From NCBI RefSeq assembly GCF_958298935.1, contig NC_084922.1, positions 2,172,501-2,236,500 of the forward strand: a stretch of 64,000 bases of DNA. The letters run 5' to 3'. The notes beneath the pieces were generated by a model. It made no database searches. It was given only the letters and a program-made list of their open reading frames with translations, and had not been told where the DNA came from. The stretch is from Phragmites australis (Eukaryota > Streptophyta > Magnoliopsida > Poales > Poaceae). Of the stretch, positions 34,620 to 47,739 are shown piece after piece. The position numbers were made by a program, and so were the translations under genes. Position 1 is the first letter of the stretch. Each line of letters begins with the position of its first letter.

Positions 34620-36500
34620 GATATTTAGCTCACTTCTTAACTCGCAAAACCTTTGCTCGTCTAGTTGCTTGGTGAGGATATCGGCTGGTTGTTTTTGGGT
34701 TTTCACATGGTGAATATCGATATCTCTTTTTGGTTGAGTGGCCTCTCAAGAAGTGATGTTAGATATCAATATATTTGGTTCTTGAGTTCTATACGGTATT
34801 ATTGGCTATTTTTATGATACTCTCATTGTCACACAAAAGTGAATTTTTAGTTATGTATAGCCATAGTCTCTCAAGGTTTGGCTCATCCAAAGTAGTTGAG
34901 CGCAACAAGAACACGTAGCAACATACTCGGCTTCGATGGTGGATAGAGCTATGAAATTTTGTTTCTTTGAGGAACAAGAGATTAAGGACCTATTCAAAAA
35001 TTGACAAGTCCCTGATCCACTTTGCAACCGGCATAATCGGAATCCAAATAGCCAATAAGGTCAAAGGTAGATTGAACATTTAGGATACCATAAGCCAAGG
35101 TAAATTGTATGAATCAAATATCTAATAATTCTCTTAACGACCATTAGATGTCACTATTTTGGAGCACTTTGAAATCTTGCACACACGCACACACTAAGCA
35201 TTATATCACGTCTAGATGCATAAAGGTGAAGTAAAGATCCAATCGTAGAGTGATATACCTTTTGATCCACGGTCTTGCATTCTTCATTAAGATCGAGATG
35301 TCTATTTGTTTGCATGGGGGTCTTGATGAGCTTGACATTCTTCATATCAAATTTCTTGAGCATATCCTTGATATACGTGATTTGACATATGAATGAACAT
35401 TTCTTGAGTTGTTTGATTTGAAATTCTAGTAAGAGCCTCAACTCCCCCATCATTGACATTTCAAACCTCTTCGTCATAATCCTACTAAACTCCTCACAAA
35501 ATTTTTTATTAGTAGAATCAAATATAATGTCATCAATATATATTTGGTAAATAAATAAATCATTATCAATATTTTTAGTGAAGAGAGTAGAATCAACTTT
35601 GCCTATCTTAAAACCCTTTTTGATGAGAAAATATCTAAGACATCATACCATGCTTTAGATGCTTGCTTAAGCTCATAGAGTGTCTTATGGAGTTTATACA
35701 TATGATGAGGATACTTGGGGTCTTTAAATTCGGGTATTTGCTCCACATACGCCAATTTAGATATTGGTCCATTGAGAAATGCACTCTTCACATCTATTTG
35801 GTAGAACTTGAAATCTTGGTGAGTAGCATAGGTAAGTAATATACGAATTGACTCAAGCCTAGTTACGGGAGTATAAGTCTCACCAAAATCCAAACCACCG
35901 TGTCTTATTTCTTATCATATACTGTTTTTATCTTGCTTATTACGGAAGATCTATTTAGTGTCAATCACATTTTGATTAGGTCTTTCCACTAACTTGAAGT
36001 TATTAAGATTTCCTTGCATGGTCATTATCTAATCCGGATCTCCAAGTATATCGTCTACCTTCAAATGTTCCAAAAAAGAAATAAAAGAATAATATTCACA
36101 AAAAATTATAATTCTTGAACGAGTGGTTACCCCTTTTGTATATCACTAAGAATGTTGCAACCGAGTGATCTCTTTGGATACTTTGATGAACTTTTGGATG
36201 TGGCACTTTGGATTGAGGTTGAATATTTTCCAATTCATCATCATCATTAAGGAATTTGTTGGAGTCACCATGAGCTTGATTTTGACTTTGGTCTTGATTT
36301 TGAGTTGATGTAGGTGGCTCTACTTGAGTTGATGAAGAGGGTTGATCTTGATTACTTTTGGTTATTTGCAACTCTTGGGATTCTTGAGACTTGATTTTAC
36401 CAATTGCTATCTTCTTGATCATCTCGTTTAGAATTTCTTCATCCCCTAAAATATTTAGGTCTACTTGCTCTACTTGATAGCCGTTAGATTCATCAAATGT
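34620..36500 (-). pseudogene. Copia reverse transcriptase and RNase H remnant
   Basis: Minus-strand pieces in several frames. A linker with VHQSIQRDHS (about 36160) leads to the RT. RT motifs are FGETYTPVTRLESIRILL, FYQIDVKSAFLNG and YKLHKTLYELKQASKAWYDV (35893-35600), then MMGELRLLLEFQIKQ and IDMLKKF-like text at 35477-35154. RNase H is recognisable from STIEAEYVATCSCCAQLLW to LLCDNESIIKIANN (about 34950-34790). Stops and frame changes separate the blocks. This is RT followed by RNase H at the 3' end, the Copia order. Confidence 0.8.
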
Positions 36501-36509
36501 TACTTGGTC

Positions 36510-37987
36510 AACTCCTCAACCTTACCCTTCTCTTCAACAAGAATCTTCACGAGTCCAAGGTTTCTCTCATTTTAAAGAATGAGCAAGTCAGCTTGCTTCT
36601 CAAGAATCTTCTCTTGACTCTCTATTGTTTCCATTAATTCTTTATTTTTGATATGAAATTTTTACTTAGACCTTTTAGCAATGATTCACAACCATTGTCT
36701 CTATCGCTATCGCTATCTACGAGCTTAGGTACTGATTTTACCTTGCGTTCTTTTACCATGAGACACTTGGGAGTGTCATCGTCATCGCTCATGTCGCCAA
36801 AGGGTGACTTTATCGGTGAAGAGGAGCGGATGGTGATGGTGGTGACCCCTTCATCATCAGAGTCAGAGTCAGAGTTGAAGTCTCACTCATCACTGATGTG
36901 AGCTTGACCCCAATAGATCTTCGCGTGGGTCTTGTATTATCCTTCTTGTAAGACTTGCCATCTTCTATTCCTTGTCTTTGTTCTTCTTTTTGTTAGGACA
37001 CTCGGCGATGAAGTGGTCAACCTCGCCACACTTATAGTAAGCCCTTTTGGATGGTCTTCTTTTGGATTTGTTTTTATTGTACTTCCTATAGCCATCATTC
37101 TTTATTAATTTCCCAAACTTCCTTATAAAGAATCATCGGAGCTCTCTTCTTCACTTCAGCTTGATTTCTCATTTTGTTTGATCTTGCTTGCCTTCAATGC
37201 AATATCTTTGATCTTAGAGGTTGAGCTTTGCTTTACAAGGTTCTCGACTTCATTGGCTTCCTCATCCATGAGCTCATGAGCAAGAATTCTACCAAGTGCA
37301 TCACTTGCTGTGAGTCTCTTGTAGTCTCTTCTTTCGCGGATGAGAGTTACCAAGGTGGGATTCCTCGGTGCAAAAGCTCTAAATAATCTTCACACTACCT
37401 TGTGGTCATCTAGTTCTTCACTTCCAAGCCATTTAATCTTGATCACTAGCACCATCATGTGGTCATACATTGCTTGAGGGGTTTTATCATCTTTCATAAC
37501 TGAATCTTTCCAATTTTCCTTAAAGCAACTCTATATTTGATTCTCTCACACTTGTGGTGCCTTCATATGCGACTTGGAGTGTATCTCATATCACATTGGT
37601 TTCCTCAAGCTTATCCACCTTGTTGAACTTCTCGGGGCTCAATGCACCAAGCAACACGCTTAGGGCTTGTGTATTGAAGTAGAAGTTTTGTTCTAGTTCA
37701 GAAGTGAGCTCTATGTCTTTATCCAATAGTTCAAAATCTATACACACAATCCTCTAAATACTTGGATGAAGATATATTATTTGCAAGTTTATTTTGTGCC
37801 TCTAAGCAACATAATTTGTGCCATCAAAATATGGAGCACACCCGGATGACACAGAAATGTAAGAATGAGATTTATTTAATTTATCATAGTTGAAACATAT
37901 TTCAACTCCCGTGTTCTTGTCGTCGCCCGATGTTTCATCCTTTGGACTCTTTGAGCTTTTTGGACTCTTCTCCTCGGATGTTGACAT
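36510..37987 (-). pseudogene. Copia gag remnant
   Basis: Begins MSTSEEKSPKSSKSPKDE and CAPYFDGTNY (37987-37802), the usual gag start of SIRE-type elements. The middle piece ERRDYKRLTASDALGRILAHE lies at 37353-37156. A CCHC knuckle near 37020-37050 reads YYKCGEVDHFIAEC, with Tyr where the first Cys is expected. An acidic SDSDSDDEG region (about 36840) and a charged helix ending KGKVEELTK (about 36505) follow. The sequence then jumps to the post-integrase linker. Confidence 0.75.
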
Positions 37988-38006
37988 CTTCTAATTCTCC
38001 AAATAG

Positions 38007-39493
38007 TGAAGCTTTGTAGGAGATTAGGCCTACAGGGGGGGTGAATAAACATTCCTATAAAATAAAACTTTGTAGCGGATTAATAAAATCCGGAGCTTCC
38101 AGGTTCAATCTAGAACTTTCGAAAGTTCTGAGCACAACCTGGAGTATTTGGGTATAGAACACGAATTCAAAATTAAAGTACTCCTCAGCAAATATATTTA
38201 ATTCTAATGGTTATTATAGTTCCAAACGATGTCTAAAGACTTTTTCACGGTTCTCCTGCAGTCACAATCTCACAATCAAGTAGATCGGGCAAATCACCTA
38301 AAAATCAACTAGAATAAATATTAACTCAAGTAAGCAAGGATACAAAAATTTATTTTCCAAAGTTTGGACACCTCCACTTGAGGTTTATATATCTCCGTTG
38401 AAAGCTCCAAAGAGTCGGGTCTCTTTCAACCCTAATCCTCACCAAGCGGCCACCTAGATCAAGCTCGAGCTTACTCAAATATCCTTTTCTGTTACGGAGG
38501 CGAGGATGAACATTCACAAACGTCCTGAGGCACACTACAAGCTTGGGTACTCGTCGGGCGGCGCCTATCCGTCTAAGCGGATGAACCTCTAAGTGCAATA
38601 AACGTGATTTTGAACGGCTTGATGATAAACTCGAGTGCTCAAAGATAGGAATGACACTCGCTAGCACTCTTTCTCAAAATCTCAACTCAACTCTTAAATC
38701 TTTGTAAGAGTTAAAGCCAAGAGGAGTGATGAGATCTTCTAAAGGGGCTTTGAATGCTTTGCCTCAAGGTAGTTCAGTAGCAAATGCGCGGTGAGGGTGA
38801 GGAGGTATTTATACCTAACCCCAAAAGCTAGCTGTTATAATACTTTTCGAGTTTAACCTGAAACTTCCGGGTTAACTATAGACTTAACAACCGAAGACTC
38901 CTGCTTGGAAACAATCCAGAGGTTCTGGCACCCAGAACTTTTAGGTCAACCCGAAACTTCTAGGTTAAACTTAGAGGCCCTAACCGAGCACCTTTGCCCG
39001 GACTCAATCTATAGGTTCCGGCTACCTGGAATTTCTGGGTCAACCCGGAACTTCCGGGTTGGAATTAAAACACCAAACTAAGCATCCCTGCTCGAATCTC
39101 CACCCGTAGATTCCGGCAACTCGGAACCTCCGAGTTGCACCCGAAACTTTCGGGTACACAGAGCAACAAAGAACTTCCCAATATTCATGGGATGTTTTGT
39201 ATCTCTTTTTTTTTGTCTAAAGGGTACTTTGAGCACTGATATAGCTTCAAGTAGATATACACGCATCCCATTTGATAGTGTGACATTCTTAAACTCAAAT
39301 TCAAAAGTAAAACAAATTTAAATCTGTAGAGTATTCACATGTCATTTTTCTTTGCCCTTTTTGAGGGTTCCTAGCGTCATATAAATTCTTTATGGGACTA
39401 ATACATGTTAATAAACTCATTTAACTTCATTATCCCTTAATAACTTGTTGTCAATTATCCAAAATCGATATAGGGGATCTAGATGCACTTTCA
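38007..39493 (-). repeat. 5' LTR of the SIRE-like Copia element
   Basis: About 1.49 kb, ending (plus strand) CTAGATGCACTTTCA before GTCAT. It is well diverged from the other LTR, with many substitutions and small indels, indicating an old insertion. Confidence 0.8.
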
Positions 39494-40380
39494 GTCATTG
39501 CGAGGCATGTCAGAAGCAACAAAGCAGCTTCAATTTCCCACAGCGGACCTCAGCCCCTAAGTCCTTCTCATCGTACCCAACACACACAACTACCACTAAC
39601 ACCAGCTAGAACGGGCATGTCGTATGTCATTGTTACCGAGCTTCGTCGCACCCCACGACGAAGCAGTTCCGACTTCACACAACAGGCTCCCTCCGCACAT
39701 ATCAGTCATCCACTGCGAAGTATGAGACGATTCCGAGGGAGTAGAGGCATCATCGAACGTCTTAACCCTGTGACTGACCAGCCCCAAACAGTAGTGCAGG
39801 ACCTCCAAGGTGACGCCTCTAGGGAGCAAACGACGCCAAGACGTCACCATCGTCCGTCTAGAAATTGGACAAAGCTTTCACCTAGAGAGTCCCGTAGGGT
39901 GAGTGGGGGAGGCCCCACAACAACACCCATATAGGGGAGAGTGGCATCAAGAGCGTCACAGTTGTCGGCACGAGCGAAATGTCGGGCTAGGCTTTCGTCT
40001 GAAGCCTTCCCACCTCCTTTGCTGCGAAGATCTACGACCTGCCACTGCTGGCCCCCACCCACCATGGCCTTCACCACAAGCAAGTGGGCATCACCATCGC
40101 TTACACCTCACGTTGTCGAGGACGCTGTCCCACGCTGCTGGTGAGCTGGTCCCCTGAATGCCTACGACAACCATCCACCAACCAAACCATGCCTTCTTGC
40201 TCCCGTTGCACCGCAGCAGCCCCACATTCGCACCATCGAGATGCCCCCGCGCTTCGGCGCTGCACCTCCCGGCCGCCCAAAGCGCTACCCAGTCGACGTC
40301 CATCACCATCGCCCTCCATTGTAGCCGACGTGGGCTCACGTCGTGGCCCCGATGCCGTCGTGTTCCTTGTGGCAGCACAC
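39494..40380. other. GC-rich older segment, first of three pieces split by insertions
   Basis: Not recognised. It is GC-rich with short open frames on both strands, none with a known motif. It continues at 47740-47934 and 49649-49813 if the young Copia element and the solo LTR are removed. It may be part of an older retroelement. Confidence 0.4.
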
Positions 40381-40937
40381 TGAAGGGTTGCGGGTAGGCT
40401 ACGCTAGCATAAAATAAATTTTCTCTACCGCATTCAACCAGGAAGCCATGCGAGTAGGGGATCATGAATCGTTACCACTTGACGAGCAGTGCAGCGGAAG
40501 AAGAGTTGGAGCAGACCAATCCAACGTCGTGCGCGTCAAGTAGTCGATCGTCAACCTCGTCCCGAGCACGTCCCGAGCACCTTCCGAGTACTCGCGGGTA
40601 CGTCCCGAGTACTCCCGAGCAGATCAGCACCGCAATAGTAGCAGCGCCTCTACGGTATCCACACGTACAAGGATGGAATCGCCGTGCGCCGGTGTGCTAG
40701 CACCGCGCGCCCGGCTAGGGTTTCGAAGGGAGTTCGGGAATAGGAGGCGGCCAGGGTTTCTAAAAAACTCAATGCGCCTTGGCCCCTGCCTATTCTTATA
40801 TAGAGCACGCTAATGGGCCTTTAATCAACATTAAAGCCCATTATGACTCTAAACCCTAATGGTCCTTTAATCAATATTAAAGCCCATTAGCAGATCCAAT
40901 CCGCAAACTCAATCGCCTCTAGGGCATATCACCAACA
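40381..40937 (-). repeat. 3' LTR of the young Copia element
   Basis: 557 bp, plus-strand ends TGAAGGGTTG and ACCAACA. By eye it differs from the other LTR at three sites only. Confidence 0.95.
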
Positions 40938-40949
40938 ATCTCCCACTTG
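40938..40949 (-). other. Polypurine tract next to the 3' LTR
   Basis: On the minus strand AAGTGGGAGATT abuts the LTR start TGTTGG, the position expected for plus-strand priming. The 3' untranslated stretch of the element continues to 41851. Confidence 0.7.
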
Positions 40950-41851
40950 CACTAGAGTCAGTACAAGTTTTATATTCCATCCCCTTAAGTGTGTGACCCG
41001 TTAGGTTCATGTGTAAACGGCCGCTATCCGGAAACCCTTTTCCGAATTGCAAGTCAATAGCGGTACCTAGCAGGACATATTGACTCCCGAATGCACACAA
41101 AGATCATATCGGCTGAACCTTGATATACTCATGCACCAATCCCTTTACCACACGATACCAGTCAAGCTCAAGGCAAGATTCGTGCCACCCTTGTGATAGC
41201 TCGACCATTCACTCGATCAAGTAGTGGATTCACCATGATTAACTCTTTAATCACATTGGCATGGCCATGCACTTTCCAATCCAACTACCTCGAGGGGCCC
41301 AGAGATATCTCTCCCGTTATTTAGGAGGGGTAAATTCCATCTTGATCACTCACATCCCACGACATGTTTCATAACATACCCGAAAGCAACCTTTATAACT
41401 ACCCAGTTACGGAATAGCGTTTGGAAGCCCCTAAGTGTGTTAATACACATTCTGGAATCAATGATGATCTCAGGTCAAAGGATTCTGTAGGTACACCATT
41501 TGAGATAACAACTGATGGCACATTAAAAATAACAATCCCAGCAGTATCTCAGGGTGGGTCTATCCAACATCATGTTCTCTAACATGTGTCCACATTACTG
41601 ATTTGATATCTCCATATCTATGATCCGTGAAACATGATCATCATTCAGTCAAATGTGCTAATCTATAAATCATTATTGTCCCACACAATGATATGAGATT
41701 ATGGACTATTTAGAATAACATCATAAAAACAAAGAGTTTCACAAACAAGGCACATACTTGCTGATCAATGTAAATGATAATTATTCATGGAACCAGATAA
41801 CAATTATCCAAAAGTACATTAGCATAGACAGAACACATTCTCTCACATGCA

Positions 41852-44800
41852 CTAGAGTCTATCCCGCAAGTATCTAATACCCATAGAGCTCAAGTGTGCC
41901 TCATGCTTGGGCTGTGGGAGAGGCTTCGTCAACGGATCAGCAATATTTGAATCCGTGTGCACCTTGCATATCTTTACATCACCTCTATCAATAATCTCTC
42001 GAATGAGGTGATAGCGCCGAAGTATGTGCTTGGACTTCTGGTGCGACCTAGGCTCCTTGGCTTGTGCAATGGCACCACTATTGTCACAATAGAGGTCCAT
42101 TGGACTGGACGCACTAGGGACCACACCCAACTCAGAAACAAATTTTCTGATCCAAACAGCCTCTTTTGCAGCTTCCGAAGCTGCGATATACTCGGCCTCC
42201 GTCGTGGAATCAGCAACCGTTTCTTGCTTGGAACTCTTCCAACTCACCGCACCTCCATTAAGGCAAAACACAAAACCAGACTGCGATCTCGAGTCGTCCT
42301 TGTCGGTTTGGAAGCTAGCATCGGTGTAACCATTTACAACGAGCTCCTCCTCACCTCCATAGACTAGGAACATATCCTTAGTTCTTCTCATGTACTTGAG
42401 GATACTCTTTACTATAGCCCAGTGACATTCACCTGGGTTCGATTGATATCTGCTCGTAACACTTAGAGCATAGGAGACATCTGGGCGTGTACAAAACATA
42501 GCATACATGATGGACCCGATAGCAGAAGCATACGGGATCGCACTCATCCTCTCGAGCTCATCAGATGTCTTAGGACATTGATTCTTGCTGAGAGTGATGC
42601 CATGTGACATTGGCAAGAAACCTTTCTTGGAATCTTGCATATTGAACCGATTCAATACCTTGTCAATGTACGTGCTCTGGCTTAATCCGATTAGTCTTTT
42701 CGACCTATCTCTATAGATCTTTATGCCCAATATGTATGCTGCCTCTCCTAAATCTTTCATTGAAAAACTCTTTTTCAATGAAGATTTGACAGCATCGAGC
42801 ATTGGAATATTATTTCCGATCAATAATATGTCATCCACATATAAGACCAGAAACACAAGTGCGCTCCCACTAGTCCTTTTGTAAACACAAGGCTCTTCTT
42901 CATTCTTGATGAAACCAAACCCTTTGATTACTTCATCAAAACGAAGATTCCAACTCCGAGAAGCTTGCTTTAGTCCATAAATGGACTTTTGCAGCTTGCA
43001 AATCTTCCCAGCATTTTTCGGATTGACAAAACCTTCAGGCTGTGTCATGTACACATCCTCACTTAGGTTTCCATTAAGGAAAGCCGTTTTGACATCCATT
43101 TGCCATATCTCATAGTCGAAATATGCAGCAATTGCTAGGAGAATCCGAATACACTTTAGCATTGCGACGGGCGAAAACGTTTCATCATAATCAACACCTT
43201 GAATTTGCCTGAAACCTTTCGCCACCAATCGTGCCTTACAGATGTGAACATTTCCATCAACGTCTATCTTTTTCTTAAAAACCCATTTACACTCGATAGT
43301 TTTCACACCATCAGGTGGATCGACCAAGTTCCAAACTTGGTTTTCTCGCATGGATTCTAACTCGGATCTCATGGCTCCAAGCCATTTTTCGGAGTCTGGT
43401 CCCACCATTGCTTCCGAGTAAGTCTTAGGTTCATCATTGTCCAACAATAATATGTCGCGCTGCCCCGTGGTTAGGAACATAAACCGCTCGGGTGCACGAC
43501 TGAACCTTTCCGACCGACGTGGGGCTGGTGTCTCGACAATAGGTTCTGCAACATCTTGCATACCGAGTTGTGGTTCAATAGGAGTTGAAACACTTTCAAG
43601 TGGTTCCCGAATTTCTTCGAGTTGCACCGTACTCCCACTAACTCTCTTCGCGAGAAACTCTTTCTCAAGAAAGACACCATTCCGGGCGACAAACACTTTG
43701 CCTTCTTCCCGGTTATAGAAATAATATCCTTTGGTTTCCCTAGGATACCCCACAAAGAAGCATTTATCAGATTTGGGAGTGAGCTTATCAGACGACAAAC
43801 GTTTTACATAAGCCTCACAACCCCATATCTTAAGGAAAGACAATCCGGGACGCTTCCCGGTCCATATCTCATATGGTGTCCTCTCTACAGCCTTAGATGG
43901 AACCCTGTTTAACGTGAAAGCAGCAGTTTCTAGAGCGTATCCCCAGAAGGACAATGGAAGATCAGATTAGCTCATCATCGACCGGACCATGTCTAACAAG
44001 GTTCGGTTCCTCCGCTCGGACACCCCGTTCCATTGTGGCGTACCCGGTGGAGTCAATTGTGGAACGATTCCACATTGCCTTAGATGATCACCAAATTCAT
44101 GGCTCAAATATTCGCCTCCACGATCTGATCGCAGAAATTTAATTGTCTTGCCTATATGATTTTGTACTTCATTCTGGAACTCCTTGAACTTTTGAAAGGA
44201 TTCAGACTTGTGCCTCATTAGGTAGATGTAACCATATCTACTAAAGTCATCGGTGAAAGTAATGAAATACTGAAAACCACCTCTAGCTGTAGAACTCATC
44301 GGTCTACATACATCTGTATATACTAGGGCCAATAATTCATTTGTCCTCTCACTTTGACCAGTGAAAGGCGTCTTAGTCATCTTGCCAAGTAAACAAGACT
44401 CGCATGTATCAAATGATTCGAAATCAAATGAATGTAGAAGACCATCTTTATGGAGCTTCTGCATACGCTTCTCATTTATATGACCTAATCGACAATGCCA
44501 AACAAAAGTGGGATTCAAATCATTAAGCCGAGGCTTCTTTGTATCAATGTTATAGATAGTTATATCCTCAAGATTCAATATATATAATCCATTTACTAAT
44601 GGACAATTACCATAGAGCATACCATTCAAAAATATCGAACAACACTTGTTCTTTATTATGAATTCATAACCGTCTTCTTCCAAACATGAAGAAGAGATAA
44701 TGTTTTTGCCCAAGGCAGGAATATAATAACAATTATTTAATTCCAAAACTAATCCTGAGGGTAGCGATAAGGAGTAAACGCCAACGGCCAACGCAGCAAC

Positions 44801-45813
44801 TTTTGCACCATTGCCGACGCGAGCATCCAGTTCGCCTCTTGCACACTTCCTAGTCCTTTTCAGTCCCTGCAACGATTTGCAAGTATGAATCATTGATCCG
44901 GTATCAAATACCCATGAATCATCAGGACGAGTAGCAAGATTAATTTCAATAACATTTATACCTGAAGATGAAGTCTTACTTCCCTTCTTCTTTTTGAGTT
45001 CTTCCAAGTACAATTTGCAGTTCCTCCGCCAATGACCAGTCTTATGGCAGTGGTGGCAAGTGTCAGAAGCGGCAGGGCTAGCCTTGGGCTTTCCAACAGG
45101 TTTAGGCTTAGAACTCGAGATCTCATCCGAAGTTTAGCCTTGTCCTTGCGCTTTCTCTTCTTGCTATCCTTTTGAACCATCATCACATGACTAGAGCTCT
45201 TTTTAATGCTTTCCTCAATAGTTTTTAGCATCCCATGCAATTCAGCCATGCTTTTCTCCATGCTGTTCATATAAAAGTTCAAAATGAACGGCTCGAAGCT
45301 CGTAGGGAGCGACTGGAGAATTACATCCGTAGCCAACTCAGGGCTAAGGGGAAAACCAAGTTTTTCCAGGCTTTCAATGTAACCAATCATTTTGATCACA
45401 TGAGGACTGACTGGACTGCCTTCTGTTAACCTGCACGCAAACAAGGACTTTGAGGTGTTGTACCTCTCGGCCCGAGCTTGGTTCTCAAACATGCCTCGGA
45501 ATCCCACAATCATATCATGGGCATCCCTGTTCTTATATTGCTTCTGAAGCTCAGAGGACATACAGGCAAGCATGAGGCAGCTAACATCCAGTGAATCGTT
45601 GGTGTGCTTCTCATAAGCCCTCCGATCCGCGACAGGAGCATTATCAGCTGGTTCATCAGGATAGGGGACCTCTAGAACATATTCCTTTTTCTCTTGTTTG
45701 AGAATAATTCTCAGATTTCTATACCAATCAATAAAGTTTGTTCCAGAAAGCTTCTCTTTTTCAAGAATCGATCGCAAATTAAAACTGGAAGTGTTACTAG
45801 CAGCCGGTGCCAT
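41852..45813 (-). pseudogene. Copia gag-pol polyprotein, one frameshift and one stop
   Basis: Single polyprotein frame in Copia order. Gag starts MAPAASNTSSFNLRSILEKE (45813) and has a CCHC knuckle CHHCHKTGHWRRNC (about 45060). The protease motif WVFDTGS is at about 44915. GAG-pre-integrase is WHCRLGHINEKRMQKLH. Integrase has the Asp residues in YTDVCRP and RSDRGGEY and the Glu region in WNGVSERRNRT. RT has WQMDVKTAFLNG and LYVDDILLIG. RNase H has YTDASF and STTEAEYIAASE. Lesions: the frame shifts by one base at about 45133-45135 between gag and the knuckle, and TAA lies at 43967-43969 between integrase and the SFWGYALETA block. Otherwise open over about 1320 codons. Confidence 0.9.
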
Positions 45814-47163
45814 GATCTACAACAGAAAATGCAGGTTCAGCAGTATGCCTATGTGAATCTTCTATTAAACAATTTAACAAAAGATACTCCACTATATGTG
45901 TTTTCCCTCTAACAACATATAGAGGATCAAGATCCATATTCAACTAAGTTCTAGTGAGCTTTGGCATCACTGCTAGAAACTTAGTGACATAGGTAAGCAA
46001 CGCCTTGCTAATCACATCCCTATGTGACTCTTGTTTGCTGGGTGGCATCGAATGCCCCGGCGCCCAACATCATGCCCCAAAGCCCAAAACCATTTTGATA
46101 GCTTTATCAAGTAAACCAATACTATGCGTGTGGCTGTCCGACATCCACTCTAACTGGTTAAGATAAATGATGGCACCCTGCTTTGGCAGACCTACCACAC
46201 AATGATCAAAACCTTTGTAGGTGCAGCTATTGGAAGGGCATCAATTACTCTTGATTTTTCTGAGGGAAACTACTCTATCATGAAAATCATATCCACCACA
46301 TATAAAACATGAAAGAATAGTATGACAGGAACATAAAAACATCACAGGCAATCATATTAACTGTGACATAGTATGGCCCCTTCACATGGTGATCTTCATC
46401 GCCACGGTTCCTGTCCTCCGGGTCATCATGCTTCAAATCTCCATGATCTTGTTCTAGTCTATTACACCTAATAGCACTAGATAAATTACATGAGAAGAAG
46501 CATCACAAGTCGACACGCAGGCCGTTATACAATAACATGACAGCCTTGGGCTGCAATTAACCATGACACGCAGGCCATGAAAAATTACACACATGCATCA
46601 CATATCACAAGGCCATACCAGTCACAACATTCTCTGCAAAAACGAGTTAAGCGTAGAATCGAATTCTAATGTCGTGATGGGATCATGTTATTACAACAAT
46701 CTATGCGTGTACGCGACGGCGGTCCCGGAAATACATAGATCGCATCTATGAAATCGCTATGAAAATCTCATCGGATCGATCGTATCGAGCCAATTCCGAG
46801 TCATTCATAATGCCTCAATTTCCATTAGATCAATCCCATTGATCATCGCGTGAGGTTTTTCCAGAAACGATGACAGCACACACGACCTCGATCTGCTGTT
46901 CTCCCGACCATGTCGCGATGCACGCAGTTAGCCCCGATGGTGATTCCAGCCGGTAGGGGCAAGTCGCATGCAAAACCAGGTGGGAGATCGAGCTAATCTT
47001 TTTGGCTATGTGGTTTCATTGACTGGCATCTCATCCGATCTCTAATTCACCAACCGTGCATTGATCAATCCATCATATGAACTGATCAAAAACAATAGAT
47101 CTAATCTATTTCTATCACATATCTTCTATATGTGACTGATCCAGATCGAAAACTACGTAGGAT
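45814..47163 (-). other. Untranslated leader of the young Copia element
   Basis: About 1.35 kb between the primer site and the gag start, with no long ORF. It contains short repeats such as CACGCAGGCC near 46510-46575. Probably leader/packaging sequence; not a gene. Confidence 0.6.
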
Positions 47164-47176
47164 GGCTCTGATACCA
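47164..47176 (-). other. Primer binding site (initiator tRNA-Met type)
   Basis: Minus-strand TGGTATCAGAGCC, one base after the LTR end. This is the usual site complementary to the 3' end of initiator tRNA-Met in plant Copia elements. Confidence 0.9.
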
Positions 47177-47177
47177 C

Positions 47178-47734
47178 TGAAGGGTTGCGGGTAGGCTACG
47201 CTAGCATAAAATAAATTTTCTCTACCGCATTCAACCAGGAAGCCATGCGAGTAGGGGATCATGAATCGTTACCACTTGACGAGCAGTGCAGCGAAAGAAG
47301 AGTTGGAGCAGACCAATCCAACGTCGTGCGCGTCAAGTAGTCGATCGTCAACCTCGTCCCGAGCACGTCCCGAGCACCTTCCGAGTACTCGCGGGTACGT
47401 CCCGAGTACTCCCGAGTAGATCAGCACCGCAATAGTAGCAGCGCCTCTACGGTATCCACACGTACAAGGATGGAATCGCCGTGCGCCGGTGTGCTAGCAC
47501 CGCGCGCCCGGCTAGGGTTTCGAAGGGAGTTCGGGAATAGGAGGCGGCCAGGGTTTCTAAAAAACTCAATGCGCCTTGGCCCCTGCCTATTCTTATATAG
47601 AGCACGCTAATGGGCCTTTAATCAACATTAAAGCCCATTATGACTCTAAACCCTAATGGTCCTTTAATCAATATTAAAGCCCATTTGCAGATCCAATCCG
47701 CAAACTCAATCGCCTCTAGGGCATATCACCAACA
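47178..47734 (-). repeat. 5' LTR of the young Copia element
   Basis: 557 bp, three substitutions from the 3' LTR (near 40495/47292, 40620/47417 and 40890/47687). Confidence 0.95.
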
Positions 47735-47739
47735 CACAC

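Larger units (their letters stand above)
30442..39493 (-). mobile_element. Old Copia (SIRE-like) LTR retrotransposon, internally deleted
   Basis: Two diverged LTRs (30442-31907 and 38007-39493) flank a minus-strand interior. The 5' LTR on the right begins TGAAAGTGCATCTAG in element orientation. Possible target duplication is GTCGT (30437-30441) and GTCAT (39494-39498), one mismatch. The interior holds gag remnants, then RT and RNase H remnants, then an extra 3' ORF. A polypurine tract AAGGGGGAGCTC (minus strand, about 32010) is visible. Protease and integrase are missing. Confidence 0.85.
40381..47734 (-). mobile_element. Young Copia LTR retrotransposon, nearly intact
   Basis: 7354 bp, with 557-bp LTRs, perfect 5-bp target duplication CACAC (40376-40380 and 47735-47739), a tRNA-Met-type primer site and a polypurine tract. 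The gag-pol reading frame on the minus strand has one frameshift and one stop. In element orientation the LTR runs TGTTGGTGATATGCCCTAGA...AACCCTTCA. Confidence 0.95.

Noticed and set aside
34789..34977. Independent small gene
   Set aside because: It is the RNase H part of the decayed Copia element.
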